A DNA stretch of 64,000 nucleotides from an uncultured Bacteroidales bacterium (GCA_903903985.1 CAIVAT010000118.1:1-64000); one strand, 5' to 3'; positions 25,464-34,665 are shown, counted from the stretch's first letter. Program-made: numbers and translations. The notes: generated from the letters alone by a model not told the origin.

Positions 25464-25474
25464 ATTCGGATTTA

Positions 25475-26890
25475 TTATTTAAAGATCATCCGGAGGATGT
25501 AAAAGAGCAAACCCGACATAACCACAGTAACAGGAAGGGTGATCAGCCAGGCGATCATGATATTTTTTATAGTGCCCATCCGCAGGTTTTGTCTACCGCC
25601 ACCTGCAACCATTGAACCTGCAATGCCTGATGATAAAACATGTGTGGTACTTACCGGGAGACCTAACATGGTGGAGACCGTAATGGTACTGGCGGCTACG
25701 ATTTCGGCACTTGCACCCTGGGCATAAGTGAGATGCGTCTTGCCTATTTTCTCTCCAATAGTCACCACTATTCTTTTCCAACCGATCATGGTGCCAAAGC
25801 CAAGTGACAGAGAAACCAGCAGGATCACCCATCGGGGAGAGTATTCGGTATTTGACTTGAATTTCTTGAGGTTGGAGGTCATGACTGCGAGAACGGCAGG
25901 CTTGATGCGGGATCTTGATGATTCAGCAAGGTTCTTGACAACACCTTCTGATTTTTTTGCTACGGATAAAATAGCTTTTCTGATCTTGAAATTGACCGAC
26001 TTATCCAGTTTGTCAAAGGAACTGACACCAGTCAGCTCAGCCTTGATCATCTCAAGGTCCTGGATGATTGTATGGTAATTTTTCCTGTTCGCGAGATTTA
26101 AATATGTCGTATCTATCTTACTGATCGTCCATTCTATCTTCCTGGTTTCCAATAATAGGTCTTCAGCCTTTTTGCTGCGATCAAGTGCAAAAAAAGTTGG
26201 GGCAAAACCTATGAGAATCAGCATAATGAGTCCAACTCCTTTTTGACCATCGTTTGAACCATGGGCGTAGCTCACACTTGTACAAGTTAAGATGAGGATA
26301 CCACGAATCCAGGTTGGGGGAGCTTTTTTGGCAGGCGGTTCCTTGAAGATTATCTTATTCGTTACAACCTTACGCAGGATAAACATCAGAAGCATGGCGA
26401 AGCCAAAGCCAAAAACAGGGGAGATGAGTAAGGATAATCCCACATCCATGACTTTTTGCCAGTTCAGGGCAACGGCATGGCTTCCTGGTAACAGCATGAA
26501 TGCAAGACCGACGCCAAAAATAGCGCCAAGGAGGGTATGAGAACTGCTGCAAGGGATCCCTAAATACCATGTTGCCAGATTCCATATAATCGCGGTGGCG
26601 ATCAATGCTGCTATCATCGCAATGTTATGAAGCAGATTCTGATCGATGATCATCTCCATGGGCAACAGGTTTACAATTCCCATGGCCACCGCAATTCCGC
26701 CAACATTCACCCCGATAAAATTCCACAGACCCGACCAGACAACTGCTGTTGTCGGTTTGAGCGAATGGGTGTAAATTACCGTTGCAACCGCATTTGCAGT
26801 ATCATGAAACCCATTGATGAACTCAAAAGCGGCAGCAGATAACAGGCAAATTAAAAGAAGGATCGTGAATGTAGTATCGAGACCAAACAT
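25475..26890 (-). CDS. pit: PiT-family inorganic phosphate transporter
   Basis: This 471-residue protein carries the two PiT signatures: G-F-H-D-T-A-N-A-V-A near residue 27 and G-L-P-V-S-T-T-H-V-L-S-S-G near residue 418. S-Y-A-H-G-S-N-D-G-Q-K-G-V-G lies between (about 209-222). A soluble cytoplasmic loop of about 110 residues (about 236-345) splits the helices, as in other PiT members. It probably takes up metal-phosphate with protons. It is upstream of the DedA gene on the same strand. Confidence 0.9.
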   Translation of the reverse strand: MFGLDTTFTILLLICLLSAAAFEFINGFHDTANAVATVIYTHSLKPTTAVVWSGLWNFIGVNVGGIAVAMGIVNLLPMEMIIDQNLLHNIAMIAALIATAIIWNLATWYLGIPCSSSHTLLGAIFGVGLAFMLLPGSHAVALNWQKVMDVGLSLLISPVFGFGFAMLLMFILRKVVTNKIIFKEPPAKKAPPTWIRGILILTCTSVSYAHGSNDGQKGVGLIMLILIGFAPTFFALDRSKKAEDLLLETRKIEWTISKIDTTYLNLANRKNYHTIIQDLEMIKAELTGVSSFDKLDKSVNFKIRKAILSVAKKSEGVVKNLAESSRSRIKPAVLAVMTSNLKKFKSNTEYSPRWVILLVSLSLGFGTMIGWKRIVVTIGEKIGKTHLTYAQGASAEIVAASTITVSTMLGLPVSTTHVLSSGIAGSMVAGGGRQNLRMGTIKNIMIAWLITLPVTVVMSGLLFYILRMIFK

Positions 26891-26983
26891 ATTATAATCA
26901 TTTGTTGGCGCCGTGTCCGGATACGCAGGAACGGAGGCGGAAAATTAGCAAGAAAATCCCGACTAGCAAGAGATTGTTAAAAA

Positions 26984-28237
26984 TTATGTAAAACTATTGG
27001 GGTTTTTAACATTCCTGCTGTCAATCTGCCTGAACCCTTCCTTGAGCAAAAATGGGGTGAGAATGGTTGTCAGCAGCGCCATAAGCACGAGGATTGAAAA
27101 CATGGAGACATCAATGAACCCTTTGGCAAGGGCGATGTTGGCGATGACCAGTTCCATGATTCCCCTGGCATTCAGGCCAAGCCCGAGCGTAAGCGACTTG
27201 GAGTTGCTGAACCCTGCCATTTTTCCTCCGAGGAAGCCACCAAAGATCTTGCTGAAGAAGGACGAAAAAAGGACCACCGTGAGCAGCAGGCCATTATCCA
27301 GGGCACAGAAATTGAATGAGATCCCCATCGTGGCAAAAAAAATGGGAGCAAGAAATCCCATGGTTATCCCTGAAATACTGCGTTGTACCTTTTCGAAATC
27401 CCGGTTGGCAAACATGCTCCGGGGGAGAAGGATGGCACCGAAAAAGGCACCAACAACAAAATGGAGCCCAAGAAGCTCTGAAATACTTGAAAAGATCAGG
27501 ACAAACAGGATGACAAGGGCGAAAATCGACTCTTTCCCACGCAGGTACCGAAGGAATTTGTTAATCCTGGGATTGATGACATTGACCTTCCGTTTGGCAA
27601 GTTTGAAAAAGTAATAGGCCACCACCAGGATGGATGTGAAAATGCCCACTTTCAAGGCAGTGAACAGGATGGAGAAAGTGAGATCCCTGATATTTTTCGT
27701 TTCATCATTGAAATCGAGGATGATCCCCAGGATCAGCAGGGCGACAATATCATTGAATATCGCGGCGGAGATGATCCGTTGCCCGACGTCGGTTTTTAGC
27801 TTCCCCAGATCCATCAGAATGCGGATGCTTACCGGCAAGGCCGTGATGGCAATGCAAAGGCCGAGAAAAATCGTAAAGGTGTTGGAAAAATGGAAAATCA
27901 GCCCGATGGCGATGCCGCTGGCCATGGGTATGATAAACCCGAGCAACGCGATCCATATGTTTTTCCCCCGGATGGAATTCCTGATCTCTTCCACCTCGAT
28001 CTCCATGCCCGCCAGTACGATGAGCATAAACACGCCCAGCTCGGCGATGACTTTAATTTCTCCCGGACTGGAAATGATATTCAGCAGCGAAGGGCCAAGG
28101 ATGACACCCGCAATGACTTCGCCGATCATGGATGGCTGTTTGAACCGCTCGGCAAGTTCTCCGAGCAGTTTGGCGGAAAGCAACAATATCAGGAGGTTGA
28201 CAATGAATGGAAGCTGGTAGTGGACAAGATGGAACAT
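26984..28237 (-). CDS. Kef/NhaS-type cation:proton antiporter (CPA2)
   Basis: This 417-residue membrane protein has a Na_H_Exchanger domain through its length. The opening L-G-E-L-A-E-R-F-K-Q-P-S-M-I-G-E-V and I-L-G-P-S-L-L are typical of Kef-type antiporters, and L-G-L-N-A-R-G-I-M-E-L-V near residue 345 is the second signature. There is no C-terminal RCK/TrkA domain, so it is not regulated as KefB/C are. It could exchange Na+ or K+ for H+. It has its own -7 box upstream. Confidence 0.85.
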   Translation of the reverse strand: MFHLVHYQLPFIVNLLILLLSAKLLGELAERFKQPSMIGEVIAGVILGPSLLNIISSPGEIKVIAELGVFMLIVLAGMEIEVEEIRNSIRGKNIWIALLGFIIPMASGIAIGLIFHFSNTFTIFLGLCIAITALPVSIRILMDLGKLKTDVGQRIISAAIFNDIVALLILGIILDFNDETKNIRDLTFSILFTALKVGIFTSILVVAYYFFKLAKRKVNVINPRINKFLRYLRGKESIFALVILFVLIFSSISELLGLHFVVGAFFGAILLPRSMFANRDFEKVQRSISGITMGFLAPIFFATMGISFNFCALDNGLLLTVVLFSSFFSKIFGGFLGGKMAGFSNSKSLTLGLGLNARGIMELVIANIALAKGFIDVSMFSILVLMALLTTILTPFLLKEGFRQIDSRNVKNPNSFT

Positions 28238-28264
28238 GCAGGCCGGAATTCCGCGATTATACTA

Positions 28265-28272
28265 CAAATGTA
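28265..28272 (-). promoter_or_regulatory. Candidate -7 box for the antiporter gene
   Basis: The minus strand reads TACATTTG, 28 bases upstream of the ATG at 28237. It fits TAnnTTTG; no -33 element is clear. It shares the intergenic region with the divergent pnuC. Confidence 0.45.
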
Positions 28273-28338
28273 CTTCGTTTTACGACACCATTGAAAAAAG
28301 GTTGCAACCCATCGTGTTTCCGGTTACCCCATAAACAT

Positions 28339-28346
28339 TACCTTTG
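28339..28346 (+). promoter_or_regulatory. Candidate -7 box immediately before pnuC
   Basis: TACCTTTG fits TAnnTTTG and ends only 4 bases before the pnuC ATG at 28351. Transcription would then start at or next to the ATG, giving a leaderless mRNA. Confidence 0.45.
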
Positions 28347-28350
28347 TGCG

Positions 28351-28947
28351 ATGGATTTGACTTCCCTTATACAAATCGGGCCCTTCCAGACAAGCTACCT
28401 GGAGTTGATTGCGGTTGCCTTCGGATTGACCTGCGTGTGGTTTATGAAGAAAGAGAGTGTGTTGGCATTCCCGATCGGAATAGTGAATGTACTGATATAT
28501 GTTTATATTTTCTTTTATGCAAAACTTTACGCCAACGCCGGAATTAACGGTTTTTTCTTCATCATGAGTTTGTACGGATGGTACAACTGGACCCGGAAGG
28601 ACAGCAATGAAGACACGATCAGGATTACCCGCTGTTCCAGGAAAGAGGTGATGCTGAATGGCATTGCTGCCGTGGTTTTTTTCGTGATCATACGGGTTTT
28701 GCTGGTTCAATATACCACCAGCCGGATCCCTTCCTGGGATGCGGCGACCACCGCAGTTTACATCATTGCCCAATGGCTGCTCTCGCGAAAAAAAATCGAG
28801 AACTGGATCCTGTGGATCAGTGCGGATTCGGTCATGATCGGCCTTTGTGCCTGGGAAGGCCTCTATTTCAGTAGTTTTCAGTACCTCGTATTCACCATCA
28901 TTGCGGTATTGGGGTTCAGGGAATGGAGAACAAAACTGGCCGGATGA
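28351..28947 (+). CDS. pnuC: PnuC-type nicotinamide riboside transporter
   Basis: This is a 198-residue membrane protein from the ATG at 28351; the frame stays open further left, but those residues are not PnuC-like. It has about seven helices, and the family pattern Y-L-E-L-I-A-V-A-F-G near the start, F-F-I-M-S-L-Y-G-W-Y-N-W at about 69-80 and W-I-L-W-I-S-A-D near 149. PnuC passively imports nicotinamide riboside, which is then trapped by phosphorylation. The next gene encodes a NadR-type kinase overlapping it by four bases (ATGA), which supports nicotinamide riboside rather than thiamine as substrate. Confidence 0.87.
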   Translation: MDLTSLIQIGPFQTSYLELIAVAFGLTCVWFMKKESVLAFPIGIVNVLIYVYIFFYAKLYANAGINGFFFIMSLYGWYNWTRKDSNEDTIRITRCSRKEVMLNGIAAVVFFVIIRVLLVQYTTSRIPSWDAATTAVYIIAQWLLSRKKIENWILWISADSVMIGLCAWEGLYFSSFQYLVFTIIAVLGFREWRTKLAG

Positions 28948-29459
28948 TCAGGAAAATAGCCATCACCGGTCCTGAATCAACAGGCAAATCGATGCTTGCC
29001 GAACAGCTTGCAGCAACCTATCAAACCCGGTGGGTCCCGGAATATGCCCGGGAATACCTCGATCAGTTGGGCAGGCCTTATGAAGAAAATGACATCCTCC
29101 TGATTGCAAAAGGCCAGATATCAGCTGAGGAATCACAAAGCAGACATCCAGGTAATTTCCTTTTCTGCGATACCGAACTGCTGGTGACGAAAATCTGGAG
29201 CGAGGTGAAGTATGGCCGGTGCGATCCATGGATCCTGAAAACCATCGATGAACATCCTTATGACCTTTACCTCCTTTGCGATATTGACCTGCCCTGGGAG
29301 TTTGATCCGTTGCGTGAACATCCGGATCAGCGGCAGTTTCTCTTTGATTTGTATCACAATGAAATGAAAAATCGGAAATACCCGTTTGCAGTTGTACACG
29401 GAACAGGGAAAGCCAGGCTGGAACATGCAATGCAAATTATTGATCACTTTCCTTTCTGA
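28944..29459 (+). CDS. NadR-like ribosylnicotinamide kinase
   Basis: This is a 171-residue cytoplasmic P-loop protein from the ATG overlapping the pnuC stop; an earlier ATG at 28923 would add seven residues. The Walker A is G-P-E-S-T-G-K-S at about 8-15. P-E-Y-A-R-E-Y-L and the P-W-E-F-D-P-L-R motif are typical of the kinase domain of NadR. It lacks the NMN adenylyltransferase and DNA-binding domains of full NadR. It would phosphorylate nicotinamide riboside to NMN right after PnuC uptake, giving a two-gene NAD salvage operon. Confidence 0.85.
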   Translation: MIRKIAITGPESTGKSMLAEQLAATYQTRWVPEYAREYLDQLGRPYEENDILLIAKGQISAEESQSRHPGNFLFCDTELLVTKIWSEVKYGRCDPWILKTIDEHPYDLYLLCDIDLPWEFDPLREHPDQRQFLFDLYHNEMKNRKYPFAVVHGTGKARLEHAMQIIDHFPF

Positions 29460-29512
29460 TCTCACGGAGATTGTTGATATTTGGAGCGTAAACCATTTTA
29501 GAAGTTATCATC

Positions 29513-30706
29513 GTGGACAGAAAAATCCGGGTTCTTTTTTTACCAAAGTGGTACCCCAACCGCTACGACCCGATGCCCGGCCTATTCATCCAGCGGCAGG
29601 CAGAGGCCATCACTCCTTTTTGTGATGTGGCATTGATCTATGTTCATCCCGACCCTCATTGCCCAAACAAGATTGAAGTTGAATTCAGCGAGGAAAATGA
29701 GGTGAGGGTTTTGCGTGTTTATTACAGGGTGAGTGGTTCGCAATCATCTATTATCGGGAAAGCCTTGAATCTATGGCATTTTTATAAGGCCCATCAGAAA
29801 GCATTTCACAGCATCCGCAAATTTTCACCCGAGGTGGTCCATGCACATATCCTCACCCGCATGGGGTTTATCGGGTGGAAGATAAGCCATCGCCGCCATA
29901 TTCCCCTGGTCATTTCTGAACACTGGTCCCGGTATTTTCCGGAGAACAATACCTACCACGGATGGTTCAGGAAGCTGGTTTCCGCTTTCGTGGTGAAGAG
30001 GGCAGCAGCAGTGGTTGCCGTTTCGGACCCGCTTCGCCAGGCCATGCAGCAATGTGGTTTGAACAACCCGGATTTCAGGGTGATCCCCAATGTGGTGGAC
30101 ATGGCCTGCACGACCGCACCATCATCCGGTGAAAAAACAGGCATGAAAACGTTGGTGCATATCTCCTGTTTTGAAGACAGATCAAAAAATATTTCAGGAT
30201 TTTTACGTTCCATAAAGGAACTGTCCATTTTACGGCAGGATTTTATCTGTTTGATGGTAGGAGCAGGGCCTGACTGGGATGACATGAAAGAATATGCAGG
30301 ATACCTCGGGGTGCTTGATTCATTTGTACGGTTCACGGGTGTCAAAACAGGCGGGGAGTTGACTGGAATTTTGGCGGAAGCCGATTTCTCGGTGCTTTCA
30401 AGCAGGTATGAGACCTTTGGCACCGTGGTGATGGAAAGCCTGGCATGCGGGGTTCCGGTGGTTGCCACGGAGGTTGGCATAGCCCCCGGGGTGATCAATG
30501 ATTCGAATGGATTGGTTGTTCGCCCGGGTGATGAAAAAGCCATGACCGATGCAATGTGCCAGATGCTCGACTTGTGCAGGGAATATGATAAAACCATGAT
30601 CAGGGATGGAATATCTGATAAATATGCTAAAGAAACGGTTGGGAAACAACTTGTTTCATTATACAAGGAACTGATTCCAATCACCCCAAATTCGCGACGA
30701 CGTTAG
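29513..30706 (+). CDS. Glycosyltransferase family 4 protein
   Basis: This 397-residue cytoplasmic protein has the GT-B fold of GT4. An N-terminal acceptor domain (L-F-L-P-K-W-Y-P-N-R-Y near the start) is followed by a C-terminal donor domain with L-S-S-R-Y-E-T-F-G-T-V-V-M-E and L-A-C-G-V-P-V-V-A-T-E-V-G at about 300-330, the retaining E-x7-E type motif. It probably adds a sugar to a surface glycan or lipid-linked intermediate. It is followed by a formyltransferase-like protein and a flippase in the same direction, with gaps under 10 bases. Confidence 0.85.
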   Translation: MDRKIRVLFLPKWYPNRYDPMPGLFIQRQAEAITPFCDVALIYVHPDPHCPNKIEVEFSEENEVRVLRVYYRVSGSQSSIIGKALNLWHFYKAHQKAFHSIRKFSPEVVHAHILTRMGFIGWKISHRRHIPLVISEHWSRYFPENNTYHGWFRKLVSAFVVKRAAAVVAVSDPLRQAMQQCGLNNPDFRVIPNVVDMACTTAPSSGEKTGMKTLVHISCFEDRSKNISGFLRSIKELSILRQDFICLMVGAGPDWDDMKEYAGYLGVLDSFVRFTGVKTGGELTGILAEADFSVLSSRYETFGTVVMESLACGVPVVATEVGIAPGVINDSNGLVVRPGDEKAMTDAMCQMLDLCREYDKTMIRDGISDKYAKETVGKQLVSLYKELIPITPNSRRR

Positions 30707-30711
30707 AATAT

Positions 30712-32481
30712 ATGATTGAACCTGAAGTATTTGCGCCTTTGCGTCTTCGCGGTAAATCGCCTTTTTTGCGATTTGGGATCATGTGCAACGGAAAGGATTT
30801 CCAGCGTTGGCAGGCTGATGCGATCATTGACCTGATCAACCACGGGCATCAGCCGGTTCTGCTGATCATTGATGGCAGGCCGGTGGAAAAGGCAAAGTGG
30901 CTCAGGCGCATGATGAACAAAAAACGGGGTACCTTTCTCTTTACCGTTCTTGAAAACCGGATTTTCAGTCCTGAGGCAAAAAGGCAGGTCGGTTTGCACA
31001 AGGAACTCGAAAACCTTTCAACAATAAAGTGCATCATTGAAAAGAAGGGGTTTTCCGAATATTTCATGGAAAATGATCTTGGCACTATCCGTAAATTTGA
31101 GTTGGATTTTATCCTCCGGTTTGGATTTAATATCATTAGGGGTGACATTTTAAGTGCTGCCCGTTTTGGTGTGTGGTCATTTCATCATGATGATGAGATG
31201 GTTTACCGGGGCGGACCTCCCGGATTCTGGGAAATATTCAGGGGTGACCCGGTGAGCGGGGCGATTCTGCAACGTATTACCAATAAGCTGGATGGAGGAC
31301 TCGTCCTGAAAAAGGGATATCTGAAAACAATCATGCATTCATACAGGGAGAGCCTCAACCTCCTTTTAACAGTTTCCTCTGCATGGCCTGCCATGGTTGC
31401 AGATGAAATTGCCGGCAATCTTTCTGACACAAATCAAATGGCTCTCCTGTTCAACACACCCGCCAGCCGCACTGCCGCCCCTGTTTACATGATTCCGGGG
31501 AACATGCAGATGTTGCAATTTCTTTTTTTACTGCTGCAAAACAGGGTTAAATTCTACTACCGTGAGTTTCTGGCGGCAGAGATATGGAATGTTGGCGTGA
31601 TCATGAAACCAATCCACGAAGTCGCTTTGGATCGTGAAGGAATCAGGGATTCGGATATCACCTGGATGCCACCCGCATCCCATTCGGCTTACCTTGCCGA
31701 TCCTGCCGGTTTCATGGAGCAGGGCACACTGCACATCCTTGCGGAGCATTACCGTTATTTCACCCAAAAGGCATCCATTGACGAGATCCGCTGGGCAACC
31801 GACCCCGTCAGGGTTACAGACCCCGTCAGGGTTACCGACCCCGTCAGGGTGATCGATAGCGAAAACCACCTTTCGTATCCATATATCATTGAATATCATG
31901 GCGATGTGTTTTGCCTGCCTGAATCTCATGCGTCCTCAGGCATCACCCTCTATCGCCGGGACCCTACAACCGCGAAGTTTTGCAAAGATCATACCCTGGT
32001 CGATCACGTGAAAGCCATCGATCCTACCTTATTCTGCTATAAAGGTTACTGGTGGTTGTTTTTTACAGTCCGGAAATATTCGAACACACATCTATTCCTT
32101 TATTTTTCCACGGAATTGAACGGCGCGTATCAGCCTCACCGGCTCAATCCCGTAAAAACCGACATCCGTTCGGCCCGGCCTGCCGGTACCCCGTTCATCC
32201 ATGAAAATATTTTGTACCGTCCGGCACAGGATTGTGCGGTGACCTATGGAGGAAAGATTGCGATCAACAAGGTATTGCGTCTTACCCCCGATGATTTTGC
32301 AGAAGAAACCGTTCATTACATTGAACCGGTTTCGGGCAGCCGCTATAACAGGGGGCTGCATACCATTTCAGGGGTTGGGAACTATACCCTGATCGATGGG
32401 AAAAGATACCGGCTCAACCACCTTTACTTTCTCCGGCAGTTCGTGAAAAAAACAAGAAGGAAGGGAATGGGAGATGTTTAA
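30712..32481 (+). CDS. Formyltransferase-like protein fused to a GINT1-like propeller domain
   Basis: This 589-residue protein has an N-terminal formyl-transferase-like Rossmann domain (about 20-240): L-R-F-G-I-M-C-N-G, then F-G-V-W-S-F-H-H-D-D-E and Y-R-G-G-P-P-G-F-W-E, where the H-H-D replaces the H-x-S-L-L-P of classic enzymes. Residues about 290-580 resemble the glucosamine inositolphosphorylceramide transferase N-terminal domain (Y-P-Y-I-I-E-Y-H-G-D-V-F-C-L-P-E). It is likely involved in modifying a sugar of a surface glycan. The first 20 residues are coded by a dispersed repeat and the true start is unsure. Three copies of T-D-P-V-R-V sit at about 364-381. Confidence 0.72.
   Translation: MIEPEVFAPLRLRGKSPFLRFGIMCNGKDFQRWQADAIIDLINHGHQPVLLIIDGRPVEKAKWLRRMMNKKRGTFLFTVLENRIFSPEAKRQVGLHKELENLSTIKCIIEKKGFSEYFMENDLGTIRKFELDFILRFGFNIIRGDILSAARFGVWSFHHDDEMVYRGGPPGFWEIFRGDPVSGAILQRITNKLDGGLVLKKGYLKTIMHSYRESLNLLLTVSSAWPAMVADEIAGNLSDTNQMALLFNTPASRTAAPVYMIPGNMQMLQFLFLLLQNRVKFYYREFLAAEIWNVGVIMKPIHEVALDREGIRDSDITWMPPASHSAYLADPAGFMEQGTLHILAEHYRYFTQKASIDEIRWATDPVRVTDPVRVTDPVRVIDSENHLSYPYIIEYHGDVFCLPESHASSGITLYRRDPTTAKFCKDHTLVDHVKAIDPTLFCYKGYWWLFFTVRKYSNTHLFLYFSTELNGAYQPHRLNPVKTDIRSARPAGTPFIHENILYRPAQDCAVTYGGKIAINKVLRLTPDDFAEETVHYIEPVSGSRYNRGLHTISGVGNYTLIDGKRYRLNHLYFLRQFVKKTRRKGMGDV
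30729..30756. repeat. Short dispersed-type repeat at the start of a gene
   Basis: The string tttgcgcctttgcgtcttcg is of the kind scattered between genes in many Bacteroidota, made of tttgcg units. Here it is translated as the first residues of the formyltransferase-like protein (F-A-P-L-R-L-R-G). It may have displaced or moved the original start. Confidence 0.5.
31801..31854. repeat. Three 18-bp tandem repeats inside a coding region
   Basis: The unit GACCCCGTCAGGGTTACM occurs three times in frame, coding T-D-P-V-R-V each time. ACCC and GGGT in each unit are complementary, so each copy can form a small hairpin. It lies at the junction between the two domains of the host protein. Confidence 0.85.
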
Positions 32482-33766
32482 GAAAATCATGGGAACCATC
32501 GGAGTCAGGGCATTCACAGCTGTACTGGCATTCATTACCTGGATCCTGAATGCAAATTACCTTGACCCCGAAAAGATCGGCACCATCAGCCTGATTATCT
32601 TTTCCGTGGCCATTATCCAGCTGTTTACAAACTTTGTCGCCGGGGCCGCACTGATCTATTTGACCCCCAGGACCGGCATTTACCGGTTGTTCATCCCGGC
32701 TTATGCATGGTCAATGCTGGTTACGGTTTTCATCGCGTTTTTTTTGCAATTGCTTGGCCGGATCTTTCCTGTCATGGAGATCATTCCGGCAGGATATTTC
32801 CCGCAGGTTTTATTCCTTGCCCTGGTCATGTCGTTTACGTCAGCCAATTACATGCTGCTGCTTGGCCTTGAGCGTGTTCAACACTACAATCTTATCAGCC
32901 TGATCCAGGCTGCAGTGCTTTTTCTGATCCTTCTCCTGATGCTCTTTGGCGTCAGGTTGCATGATGTCATGGCTTATTACTGGGCTATATTCCTCTCCTA
33001 TTGCCTGGCAATGTTGCTGGGGCTCATCATGCTGTACCCGTCATTTAAAAAAGTTCCGCTCACCGGCATGAAGGAATTGGTAAAGGAAATCCTGCGTTTT
33101 GGCACCTATGTTCAGTTTGCCAATATTTTCCAGATGATGAATTACCGGCTGAGTCTGAAGTTTGTGGATTATTATGCCGGAAGGGGGGCGGTGGGCATTC
33201 TGTCGCTCGGAATGCAGCTTGCAGAGGGGTTGTGGCTGATCAGCCGGAGTATTGCCACGGTGCAGTATTCCAGGCTTTCCAATGAAATGAATTATGATTA
33301 CAGTGTAAGGCTCACGCTGACATTTGCAAAAATCACCTGGATTGTTACCGGTTTTGCCATGTTGTTGCTGGTAGCAATACCCAAATTTGTTTTTGTATCA
33401 ATATTCACGGCCCGCTTTGGCGAGATCAGGCTGGTGATCGCCTCGCTTGCGGTTGGCATTGTAGCCCTAAGTGTTTCGATGATCTTCAGCGGCTTTTTTT
33501 CCAGTATCAACAGACCTTACCATAACACCATCAGTTCTGCGGTTGGACTGGTATTTACAATTGGCCTGGGATTGCTGCTCATTCCCAGGTACGGGATCAT
33601 CGGTGCCGGGATATCCGCTTCCGTTTCTTATTCCTTCCTCACCCTGTATCAATTTATTATTTTTTCGCGGATGACGAAACTCAGCGCACGCGATTTTTTG
33701 CTGACCGGCGCGGAGATCAGATTGCTGTTTGGGGAAATTAGAAAAATAGCAGCACGTAAGACGTAG
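32474..33766 (+). CDS. Polysaccharide flippase, Wzx-like (MATE/MOP superfamily)
   Basis: This 430-residue membrane protein has about twelve helices and a charged N-terminus, and overlaps the previous gene by 8 bases. Its pattern fits the polysaccharide biosynthesis flippases: paired helices of about 20 residues, F-G-T-Y-V-Q-F-A-N-I-F-Q-M-M-N-Y-R at about 209-225 and a P-R-Y-G-I-I-G-A-G-I near 372. It would flip a lipid-linked oligosaccharide outward. With the GT4 and formyltransferase-like genes it makes a three-gene glycan locus, too small to build a whole polysaccharide alone. Confidence 0.8.
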   Translation: MFKKIMGTIGVRAFTAVLAFITWILNANYLDPEKIGTISLIIFSVAIIQLFTNFVAGAALIYLTPRTGIYRLFIPAYAWSMLVTVFIAFFLQLLGRIFPVMEIIPAGYFPQVLFLALVMSFTSANYMLLLGLERVQHYNLISLIQAAVLFLILLLMLFGVRLHDVMAYYWAIFLSYCLAMLLGLIMLYPSFKKVPLTGMKELVKEILRFGTYVQFANIFQMMNYRLSLKFVDYYAGRGAVGILSLGMQLAEGLWLISRSIATVQYSRLSNEMNYDYSVRLTLTFAKITWIVTGFAMLLLVAIPKFVFVSIFTARFGEIRLVIASLAVGIVALSVSMIFSGFFSSINRPYHNTISSAVGLVFTIGLGLLLIPRYGIIGAGISASVSYSFLTLYQFIIFSRMTKLSARDFLLTGAEIRLLFGEIRKIAARKT

Positions 33767-33772
33767 GATGTA

Positions 33773-34552
33773 TCATTCCCCTTTAAATTCAGGTTTCCGC
33801 TTTTCATAAAACGCTTTGATCCCTTCTGTATAATCGTAGCTTCTTCCCGCGATGCCGCGAAGCATGTCGATGTGTTCAAAGGTCTGCGGGGTCATTGGCA
33901 GCGCATTCCCCAGGATATTCAGCTGCTCTTTGATGACCTGGATGCTGAGCGGAGAATTGGCGATGATTTTGTTGGCAAGCCTGGTGGTGAAATTTTCCAG
34001 GTCTCCGGCATCCACCAGGTGGTTGATGATTCCAAGGGCCCAGGCTTTTTGTGCACTGATTGGCTCGGCAGTGAAAAACATCTCTTTAACGATATGTGAG
34101 CCAATGATGTCAAGAAACTGCAATATTCCTGAGGTATTATAAGGTACCCCGATTTTTGCCGGGGTGATGGCCAGGCAGGTATCCTTGGTCCCAATGACGA
34201 TATCGCAAACGAACGCGATGTTGCAGGCGCCTCCCCATATGCTGCCTTCGGCCATGGCGATCACAGGCACCGGGACTGCCTGGATGGCACGGATTACCTT
34301 CTGCAAAGGGTTGTCATACGCCAGCGGATCACTGCCATCGCGGGGAAGCTCATCGATGAAAAACCCTGACGACCATACCTTCATCCCGCTGTTTGCCCGG
34401 ATGATGATCACCCTGGCTTTTTCATCCCTCAGGGATTTTAGCGCGTGAAGCAGTTCTGTGAGCAAATCAATGCTCAGGGCGTTTCTTTTTGCATCGTGGT
34501 TCAGGGTGATCCACCCGATGTGTTCCTTCAGTTCCTGTATTACCAGTGCCAT
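33773..34552 (-). CDS. scpB: Methylmalonyl-CoA decarboxylase (crotonase family)
   Basis: This 259-residue crotonase-fold protein is close to E. coli ScpB/YgfG along its whole length: N-A-L-S early, S-G-M-K-V-W-S-S-G-F-F-I-D-E-L-P, D-P-L-A-Y-D-N-P-L, E-G-S-I-W-G-G-A, and I-G-V-P-Y-N-T-S-G-I. The oxyanion-hole glycines are kept. It converts methylmalonyl-CoA to propionyl-CoA, which fits succinate or propionate metabolism. It converges on the flippase gene 6 bases away. Confidence 0.82.
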   Translation of the reverse strand: MALVIQELKEHIGWITLNHDAKRNALSIDLLTELLHALKSLRDEKARVIIIRANSGMKVWSSGFFIDELPRDGSDPLAYDNPLQKVIRAIQAVPVPVIAMAEGSIWGGACNIAFVCDIVIGTKDTCLAITPAKIGVPYNTSGILQFLDIIGSHIVKEMFFTAEPISAQKAWALGIINHLVDAGDLENFTTRLANKIIANSPLSIQVIKEQLNILGNALPMTPQTFEHIDMLRGIAGRSYDYTEGIKAFYEKRKPEFKGE

Positions 34553-34665
34553 ATGCTTAAATTATTAACTTTTAACTGCATACAAAGTAACACATTTTCC
34601 TTGAGTTGTGCATAACTTATTTGAAATTGTCATGAGATTTGTGCAGTGATGACAGGCCTTTCCTT

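Noticed and set aside
28207..28350. Extra 48 residues at the front of PnuC
   Set aside because: They overlap the antiporter start and promoter and have no membrane or family character.
28238..28350. TPP or other riboswitch before pnuC
   Set aside because: The space is about 110 bases, no conserved aptamer motif is visible, and the promoter box abuts the ATG.
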